NCBI GenBank assembly: GCA_018873245.2
Contig: JAEMBT020000009.1
Coordinates: 5,681,180-5,745,179, forward strand
DNA from: Archegozetes longisetosus
Lineage: Eukaryota > Arthropoda > Arachnida > Sarcoptiformes > Trhypochthoniidae
Direction: 5' to 3'
DNA length: 64,000 nt
The position numbers and the translations under genes are program-made. Under the pieces are notes generated by a model that saw only the letters and a list, made by a program, of their open reading frames with translations, ran no database searches and was not told the origin of the DNA. Shown here in pieces: positions 56,434 to 64,000 of this stretch; the first letter of the stretch is position 1; every line of letters begins with the position of its first letter.

Positions 56434-56870
56434 GTGTACTATCGACAAAATAAATACTTTCCAAACTTTCTTTTCGCGCTTACTTATCTACGAATAACAT
56501 GAATATCCACACAATCACAATTTATAACTTATGAGTAAGTTATAAAGGTTTTTAATTGATTAGTTGAAAAGACCTATTAGTTAAGATTGATATATATTGA
56601 CATCCATATAATAAGTAATGATTATTTGTTAATTACATTTGATACAAATCAGTTTTTGTAAGTTTTGCTCGAATTAAATAATTAGATAGTATTTATAGTG
56701 ATTAATCATAACTAATAGGTCAATTCAACTAATCAAATAAAAATCTTACTCAATAAACTTACTCATAAGATATAAATTGTGATAGTTATGGATATTCATG
56801 TTATATGTTATTCGTAGATAAGTAAGCGCGAAAAGAAAGCTTGGAAAGTATTTATTTTGTCGATAGTACA
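56434..56870. repeat. Foldback repeat, arms of about 160-170 bp
   Basis: Bases 56434-56590 and 56698-56870 are inverted copies with a spacer of about 107 bp. Shared words are TGTACTATCGACAAAATAAA, CGCGCTTACTTATCTACGAA and CACAATTTATA. The outer ends are the best conserved. Confidence 0.85.
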
Positions 56871-58279
56871 TGGTCCTAGGACTCTTTTAGAAGCCTAAAT
56901 CATTTAATCTTTATTTGCTTATAACTCTTGATAGACGGTTCCTATCGAACCGAATAAATTATACGAACGGGACTATTAACTCAAGATATTAAATAATATC
57001 GGGTGAATGACACCACTTATAATCTTGTTTCCTACCTTTTTATTTTTGATTAGGAAGGTTAAAGAGATGTTTACTTATAATAAAACATTAGTATTTGATA
57101 CAGATAATATTAATATTGGAGAGCAATGGCAATTTATCTCAATTTTAGATGAAAGTAAATGTTAGCATAATACAGCCCACAAAACCGATATTACTGTGGG
57201 GCTTCCTCAATCGGCTGCAAATTTTTTATTTTTGCAATACTGAACGTTGAAAATTCACTTTCTCTTCCTTCAAATGATGTATTTAAATGATCTGTCTAAT
57301 TTTTCACAAAGAAAATTGTAATTTACTCAATGGCATTCTCATATAGTCGTGTACTAGTATAAACCGACTTGACCCATAATAAACTTTAGACAAATCAGAT
57401 ATTGGTTGGGTTATGGTTAGATTAGATTATTATTATAGAGATCAGGTCTGATCGGTACCAATCGGACTATGTATTCCGCTAGGCTATGGTTTTCGATTAA
57501 AGGTTTAAAGATTGACGATCTAACGACTTGTTTGTCTAATGACTTGTAGGCCTAGTAAAACAGACCCCATTCAATAAATAATGTCTAATTAATGAGTCCT
57601 GACTGCAGAATAGCCACGTGTACTGCTAGAATTCATACCTATAACTTTCGGTTTTATAATCAAGGAATAATCTACTCGAAGACAATTCTTCGCTTAAATT
57701 TTTATAAAATGTCTTAGTAATTATATCCTTCTAAGATATAACAACTAGCTGGTTAGAGATGTTTTGTTGACAGCCAAAAGTAAAAGTAGTACAATTCATC
57801 AAAACGAAAATGAAGTAGTGAGAAAAGTTCTACAATTTATATTTTTAAAGTATTTAGGACGATTTTTAATGTGAAAGATGACATGCTTTATGGTTGGTTA
57901 GTGCTATTGCATTATTTATTTTATATTTAACTTTACGTAAAGTTTAGAATATCAACATTTTTTATCAATATTTTGCCCGAGTATTTTACTATTCAGTGAT
58001 TTTAACAAATGTACGATTTTTTACTATATAAAAGTAAAACACTACTTCTTTTTAGTTCTAACGAGTTGTATATTATATTTAAAGTAAAATTCTGTGAAGC
58101 CACCGAAAAATGCTTTTTTTAAACTGTCGTTAAATTGTATATTCACTGCAATTGATATTCGCAGATTGCAGATTTTGTTTGATTTCTTCGGCTGTAATTC
58201 TCTCATTTTCCTCATATTTGCTGCAATTCTGTTGTCAACTCTGTTTGCATTGTTAACTTGTTTCAGTGAACAAAAATGA
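56871..58279. other. No supported gene
   Basis: AT-rich. The frame 58094-58279 starts at GTG and is hydrophobic at its end but has no motif. Confidence 0.45.
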
Positions 58280-58280
58280 T

Positions 58281-58385
58281 CAAATTAAAGTCTACAGGTC
58301 GTACTAAATCAAAGAATTTATAATTTAGGTACTCGCGATCATTATAGACTGAGCTTTTAATGTTTAAGTAAAACAAAAGAACGCA
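58281..58385 (+). repeat. Dispersed repeat, copy 1 of 2
   Basis: ACAGGTCGTACTAAAT, GCGATCATTATAGACTGAG and ACAAAAGAACG recur in the same order at 62393-62480. Confidence 0.65.
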
Positions 58386-58547
58386 TTCGGATACGAATAT
58401 ATATTGATTTTACTGACAACAGTAATTACATTAAGCTGAGTAAAAGTTTGAATATCTACTCAAAATAATTGAAAGCTTGATTTTGTTCTTGCCAATGATG
58501 TGATCTACAATCGATTAACAGACGGATAAATAAAAATGATATTCAAT

Positions 58548-59165
58548 CCGAGTTGCCATCTTTCGGCCTTTTGGGCTGAAAGTCAGCCTTTTTTGTCTTG
58601 ATCAGCCTTAAGCCCAAGTTTTTGGGACTGACATTATGAATCAGCCTTTTTGAGTTTTTCTAAGTCAAAATTTATTTTTTACGTAAAATATAGTTATGAA
58701 AACGAAATTTTTTCTTGTGAGATAAGATAAGATCAGTTTTTCGTAAAATTAATAACTTACAAAATGAAAGATTTTTCACTACAAATTATAATTTGATTAT
58801 ATATCAAAATTACAATTCAAATGGCATAAAAATAATGTTTAGTGAGTAATAATAAAATGAAATGCGTGTTTTCTAACTGAAAAACTTTAATGCAAATAAT
58901 ATGCCCTAATCTCAAGATAAGGGGTTAGTAGTTACAAAATTAAGATAAGAGTTCCCACGAGATAAGAAGGTATGAGATACAAAATTTTAAAATATGAGAC
59001 TAGAGGAGAATGCATTGAACAATACAAGAATGAAATAAGATCAAGATTGATAAAATCAAAAATTTTAATGACTATTATAATGTAATTAAACCTAGAACAA
59101 GTAGAGAACCTTTGCAGTCTATAAAGTCGGCTTTTTTGGCAGACCTGGAGTGGTAACAATGTATT
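58548..59165 (+). mobile_element. Non-autonomous element, hAT-like ends, copy 2
   Basis: Direct diverged copy of 44575-45192. It starts GAGTTGCCATC and ends GGAGTGGTAACAATG. Shared internal words include AAGTCAGCCTTTTT, GGACTGACATTATG, TATGCCCTAATCTCAAGATA and GAGTTCCCACGAGATAAGA. A 107-codon frame (58932-59255, minus) crosses its edge and is not a gene. Confidence 0.65.
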
Positions 59166-59472
59166 CCATACTAAAGTGATGATTAAGTTGAAACAACACG
59201 CTATGTTATAAGTAAACAATACACCAACTATATTAAAGAGACGTATTAACTGCATTGTATCTATGGTAACACTCGTTTGAATAATAGAGTACTTCTTAAT
59301 TTTACTGCAACTCTAAAGATTAAAGCATTGTATGTCTAATACGGTCTGAAGTCTTCTAATTTAACTAATTATTTTTCGAAACTTCGATTAGTTTTAAAAG
59401 AAAAATTATTGTAAGCGCCACTATCTATTAGATTAAAAGTTATTAAATATGTATAAATAGCTTGTTTTTAAT

Positions 59473-60864
59473 TCAATAGAAACGAATACTGACTTCATAT
59501 CCTCGAAAGTAGTTAATAATGAATAGTTTCCAACAATAAAATCCAACTCTTTTCTGACTACATCTCTCAATAAATGACATTAACTATAATTAAAATAAAT
59601 TTAATAAAATGTTTTCAACTGAAGCCTGTTTTTAAAGAAATGCCTTATCGAATAAACCTTATTCTATGCATTAAAAATACTTTCTACAACATTGAATCCA
59701 ATATACAAAGTATTTTTAATGCACGGTTAAAGGCCCATTTGTTAAGGCATTTCTTCAAAAACAGGCTTCAACTATATTATTTTTGATTCAAACCTTCAAT
59801 CGTTTAGATTTATTCAAACGTCTGCCACTGAATGATAGAATACAAGAATTCAATAACTTATACGATTGATTAGATTCATAATAAACTGAAGAGGCAGTCT
59901 TTATTACCAATATTAAGATCCAAATAAATATAAGACTGGCAAAGCAAAGAAGAAAACTTGATAGAAAATCAATTTTTCCGAACAAAGACTGATAGACAAG
60001 TGTATTGATTATGGATGTGAGTGATATCCAAATACAGAACAAGAATTTCGCCCAATAGTTATTGTTATAATCATCGATTTCTTCATGTATTGACATTAAG
60101 GACTGAATTAAACTTATCGAATCCAAACGTGATTTTGTTGAAGCTTTGAGTGAATTTCTTATTCTTTCATTGATTCTGAATATTTTACATTTGAGATAAT
60201 AGCATATAATGTAGAAATAAACTATTTGTGAGATAATAATACTGTAGATATGATAACATGTAATGCCGAATACAATAGCATAAGGAATGCCAAATATTAG
60301 GAATTGCTCGATCGACTCATTTGTAACAAATGCTGCAAATGCTAGAATAAAGCCGACCCAGAATATCGTATTAGTTATATATTCCCAAACGAAGAATAGG
60401 ACTTTTGCAATTTTAACCAATTTATAGACATCTTCTCCATTTGTGAGCCCAATACTTTTAGGTGAAACTAATCCCGAAATCATTTGAAGTGGTTTGAGGT
60501 AAGAGGGCTTTATACCATTCTTATAGTTATAGTAATGAAGAATCTGAGACATAATTGCTACCGATGTTCCAACAGATTCAGCAACATTGATGTGTATTCT
60601 AGCGTTAAGAAAATATGCCCAGTCTCCCATGTATACATAAAAGTTTGAATCTTTTTCAGAAAGAAATAATGAAATAATACAACGTATTAATAACTGAAAT
60701 TGAATAATGAATATAAACTTTGGATTTTGAAATCTTTTCCTTTTAATTAATTCATTTGGAAACAGCGATAAACCGATTCTATATAAATGAGAATCAACTG
60801 AATTAAGTACTAATTCTGATGGTAAAACCTTATTAAGGTAGAAGTGACAGTTTTCAGCTTCCAT
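59473..60864 (-). CDS. Gustatory-receptor-like 7TM chemoreceptor
   Basis: Two exons on the minus strand: 60864-59794 and 59583-59473. Together they give about 393 residues. The first exon opens MEAENCHFYLNKVLPSELVL and shows repeated hydrophobic segments, for example FIFIIQFQLLIRCIISLFL, VLFFVWEYITNTIFWVGFIL and FGIPYAIVFGITCYHIYSII. It also carries HEEIDDYNNNYWAKFLFCIW before the last segments, a pattern I associate with chelicerate GR-like receptors. The open frame stops just after the donor (AAG-GTTTGA, a weak donor). Exon 2, after acceptor AATTATAG, supplies LMSFIERCSQKRVGFYCWKL and FIINYF, the conserved C-terminal TM7 block, so the splice is well supported by protein content. The exact C-terminus is uncertain. 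The initiator ATG at 60864 is the first in frame. The 210-nt intron is nearly all hairpin. Confidence 0.8.
59616..59773. repeat. Hairpin-forming palindrome in the chemoreceptor intron
   Basis: Two arms of about 68 bases (GAAGCCTGTTTTTAAAGAAA... and its imperfect complement) around a loop of about 22 bases. TGCATTAAAAATACTTT pairs perfectly next to the loop. It fills most of the 210-nt intron. Confidence 0.85.
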
Positions 60865-60930
60865 TCGTATTCTAGATATGTATTTGAATAGGAGCAAAAT
60901 TATGCGATCATATAATGAATTAATTTTCAA

Positions 60931-61800
60931 CTTATAAAAATGGAAGTTTGTGACGCTTTTAGGAATTATTTATAAACTTATACGTTTTAGAAACACAGAG
61001 CGAGAGTACTAGATAATAGTTGACCAATATTATTTGAATTACATAAAATGCAAATAATTCACTTCTATATGAGCTTAAATTTCACTTCTGTCAATATTAA
61101 TAATTTACGACTTAATGATGTTTTATATGACTTCTTTTGCTGTATAATAGATTATAAATTCACTTGAGACCTATATTAGTAGATGTTTTAATATAAAAAT
61201 AAGTCTATGACGTCTTTATTATTTTTAATTGACCTCTATAAAAATCTACTTTGAGATCGTATTTATTGCACTAAGCAGAACTAAAAAGACATGTATTGGG
61301 TTATTAATTTATTTTCAGAAAGAATATCGAGAATATAGCAAGAACTTAAATAAATTAAAATTTGAATTTAATTTCAATGTACAGAAATACAGCTGCATAG
61401 CTCTATAGATTCTCTATAGCCTTTCTTATAGCTCGCTGCACATAAAAAATACAATAAAAACTTTCAAATTGGAAACTTTATATGATTGCACTATCCCTGT
61501 TGCGTTTGTTTCTATTTATTGTGTGCTTGACTTTCATTATAAAAGTTTACTTGTAAACCCTTACTATTATTCTCCTGACATAATTCTTATTATCTTTAGC
61601 TTGAAAAAGAACTTGATATGAATAGCCAATTCGTCTTAACATGGGTTGTTAAATTTGATTACATTTGTTTTGAGTGTTTATAACTTTTGTATTTATTAAC
61701 ATAGTGTATATTGATTTATGTTACATCAAATTAAAGCAAAAGAATAGAATTTTAACTGCATGTTCAAATATTCATCTTTTTCTATAATAAGTGCATTCAT
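60931..61800. other. No gene seen (upstream flank of the chemoreceptor)
   Basis: AT-rich, probably holding the promoter of the minus-strand receptor gene. No specific site can be supported. Confidence 0.45.
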
Positions 61801-61811
61801 TCACGATCTAT

Positions 61812-62047
61812 AAACATCTTGTAATAAAGTTGGGCTTAATTGATTTGATTAGTCTCAAATCGGATGTATTGTTATTTTATTCGCATAAAATTTGTCTTTT
61901 AAATATCCCAGAGAAACGATTCAGAGCTAGTCAGATCAGATGACCGGGCAAACAATAAAATAACAATGATGCATGAACTGTAACAATACTTCCGTCCGAT
62001 TTGAGATCAATCAAATTAATCAAAACTCAACTTACAAAATGTTTATC
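61812..62047. repeat. Imperfect foldback repeat
   Basis: AACATCTTGTAATAAAGTTG, TTGATTTGATTAGTCTCAAA and TATTGTTATTTTATT on the left are complemented on the right. The right arm has an insertion of about 20 bp. Confidence 0.75.
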
Positions 62048-62154
62048 AATCTTTGCTTAATTGAATTCACTTATGTATAGAAAACTAGTGAATATCTGGA
62101 CATATAGTTAAAATTCTATTCTTTAGCTTTAATTTGATGTATCACAAGTCATTA

Positions 62155-62285
62155 TATGAAGAGCTTATTTCCAAAAGGGCTTAAGTGTCTATATTATAAA
62201 GTCCGATGTAGAACACAGTGAGCGCTCAAAATGACGGACCTTATAATATATGCACTTAAGCCCTTTTGTAAATAAGCTATTCATA
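62155..62285. repeat. Short hairpin, 51-bp arms
   Basis: Left arm 62155-62205 and right arm 62234-62285 pair with only a few mismatches (CAAAAGGGCTTAAGTG is exact in both), around a 28-base loop. MITE-like or precursor-RNA-like. Confidence 0.85.
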
Positions 62286-62392
62286 TGTTAGCAAATAAAA
62301 AAGTTATAAAAATTCAAAATAATAGTAATTGAATTTAATACTATAATTGTAGAAGTGATCAGTGGCCACTCTTTCTCATTATAAGTAATATA

Positions 62393-62480
62393 ACAGGTCG
62401 TACTAAATTTGACGATTCATAACTTAAGTTCGCGCGACCATTATAGACTGAGGTTTTAGTGCGTAAACAAAAGAACGTAT
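62393..62480 (+). repeat. Dispersed repeat, copy 2 of 2
   Basis: Direct copy of part of 58281-58385, sharing ACAGGTCGTACTAAAT and ATTATAGACTGAG. Confidence 0.65.
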
Positions 62481-62489
62481 GGTGAAATG

Positions 62490-64000
62490 TAAAAAGTAAT
62501 CTATATACTTTATTATTATTAGGCAATAGACTAATTAAGAAAAGTCTGACTATATAAATGAAAAATCCATTACAGCGATAAAATAAGAGATAAAAGTCCA
62601 ATTTATAAACAATAAGTTCCTTTTTTAATTATACCTTAAAAACATGCTTTTTAAAGAAAATAAGTAAAATTACGCAAACTTTAGTTTAAAGAATAAGGTT
62701 AGATTCAATACTAAAAATGTATATAAAGAGAGAACTAGTAGAGAATAGGTTTATCTTCAGATTATTATTATTAATTTTTTCAATTGTTTCTCCTATGTGA
62801 AATGCTTAATGTAATTATTATATAAATGTAAGATTTAATAAGTTTGATTGAAAGTTATGTTTATAAAATAATGGTAAAGCTGCGTTAATCTGTTAATTCA
62901 ACAAGAAATCGCATGCTTCAAGAGTAAGTATAAAAATTAGAGTATAACTTGAACCATATATTAAGTATTTTTATTAGTGATATTTCATTAGTTTTTAGTC
63001 TGTAACTTCCTAAACGATCCACCGATTTCAAAAGTTCTTCGGTTAATTGAATGCCTTGTCCTAGGCTACAGGTTAGGTGGGTCACCGTTAGAGGCGTCGA
63101 TAAGCCAGAGCCTATGAATTTTGGGCACACTCCTTTGTAATGCGCTTACAAAAAATTAATTCAACACGTTGACCACCTAGAAGCTACCATAGGTCCGGAC
63201 GATAACTGGAATAGCTTTGATGACATTCGTTTAGTGCGCACGCATAAAAATTTGGATTTTGGACTCCCTTCCCCTTTAACGTGAAACTGCACACTTTTAT
63301 ATAGTACCTCGAATATTGGTCAGTATTTGTATGATCTTTCCTCAATTGAACAACACATTAGATTATGAGTACCGTAGATCTTTAGTGCAGGTCTTTTGAT
63401 TTAGTTGAATTTGCAGTGATATAGTTCTTCAAAAAAAGGGTTATAGGATTGTTTTAGAGCCATATTTAATCTTTACAATTCGAATGTTAATAAATAGAAG
63501 TGTAGCACGTAGTTTAGATTCACCTGACGAGCAATGTGTGCGTACACTTTTTATAACCTTCTTTCAATATATGTACACTCTTTGACAAACTTCTCCACTT
63601 TTCACTGATTTCTACTAAATGGATAACGCCTACATATAATTTATCAGAATCATTGTTTAATAAACACTCCGGCTTTTCATTTTATGCAAACTTCATGCGA
63701 AAATTGACTTTACTCAATTCTTATTTTAAAATTTAACATATTTTTAACATTCGTTTAAACATAAATAACCAGTTTTTATTATTTATGAATATATCGTATA
63801 ATTTTCAAAATATTCCAATTCGAGCTTTCTCCACTATAAAAATTTTTAGTTAGTAAGTATCAAAGATACTGTTTGAAAGTTTTTTCGTAATTGACTATCT
63901 ATCTTAAACAATCTGTACAACTATTCTTTTTATAGATTAAAACATAAAGATTTATTTTTTTCAATTAATTTTTATTCATTTCTAAGATCTAAGGATCTAG
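62490..64000. other. No supported gene
   Basis: Mostly AT-rich. The 63040-63260 part is richer in GC and gives an open frame (62918-63130, minus: GQGIQLTEELLKSVDRLGSY) that begins at a non-ATG codon. No family recognised; possibly part of an old repeat. Confidence 0.4.

Noticed and set aside
58932..59255. 107-codon ORF (minus)
   Set aside because: Crosses the edge of the non-autonomous element copy 2 and shares sequence with the corresponding frame at 44975-45211, so it is repeat sequence.
62918..63130. 70-codon ORF with GQGIQLTEELLKSVDRLGSY
   Set aside because: Starts at a non-ATG codon, with no recognised family and no splice support; kept only as a note on the GC-richer patch.

Overview
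The window looks like nuclear DNA from an arthropod, most likely a chelicerate such as an acariform mite. The evidence is an AT-rich base composition, introns mostly of about 50-210 bp with GT-AG borders, two seven-transmembrane chemoreceptor genes of the arthropod gustatory receptor (GR) type, and several short arrays of TTAGG, the arthropod telomere repeat. The exact species cannot be read from the sequence.

Host genes are few. They are an ELOVL-type very-long-chain fatty acid elongase on the minus strand (5549-6627, three exons, one in-frame TGA in exon 1), a four-exon GR on the plus strand (11895-13266), an unrecognised acidic multi-exon gene on the minus strand (26044-30789, with a 4.2 kb intron), a doubtful signal-peptide protein or pseudogene (40922-41464, minus), a small unrecognised ORF (55662-56042, plus) and a second GR (59473-60864, minus). 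Intron 1 of that second GR is almost entirely one RNA-hairpin-forming palindrome. Most of the exon structures were worked out here by reading splice sites by eye.

The rest is a graveyard of mobile DNA. There is one Ty3/gypsy LTR retrotransposon (19706-24763, minus) with two 359-bp LTRs, a tRNA-Ser-like primer site, a 4-bp target duplication and broken gag, protease, RT-RNase H and integrase. There is the 3' end of a non-LTR element abutting TTAGG repeats, a piggyBac transposase gene with one frameshift, and a hAT transposase gene of the CGG-binding-protein type. Six or more Tc1/mariner-type remnants are also present. Small non-autonomous elements are abundant: at least four TTAA-flanked piggyBac-like elements, a hAT MITE with a perfect 8-bp target duplication, and many long inverted (foldback) repeats.

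The most unusual items are these. (1) Two foldback elements (39759-40099 and 51194-52120) have arms made of tandem units of about 16-17 bp sharing a TACCG core, and are flanked by 8-9 bp target duplications; one sits inside the hAT transposase gene. (2) piggyBac-like elements with different terminal repeats share a subterminal palindrome of the form GGGTCA-TTTT-TGACCC; one retains a transposase N-terminus. (3) A pair of nearly identical 480-bp inverted arms encloses a hAT MITE. (4) Four TTAGG units sit inside a mariner transposase gene. (5) Two foldback palindromes lie back to back just upstream of the elongase gene.

No rRNA, tRNA, CRISPR array or bacterial-type gene was seen.
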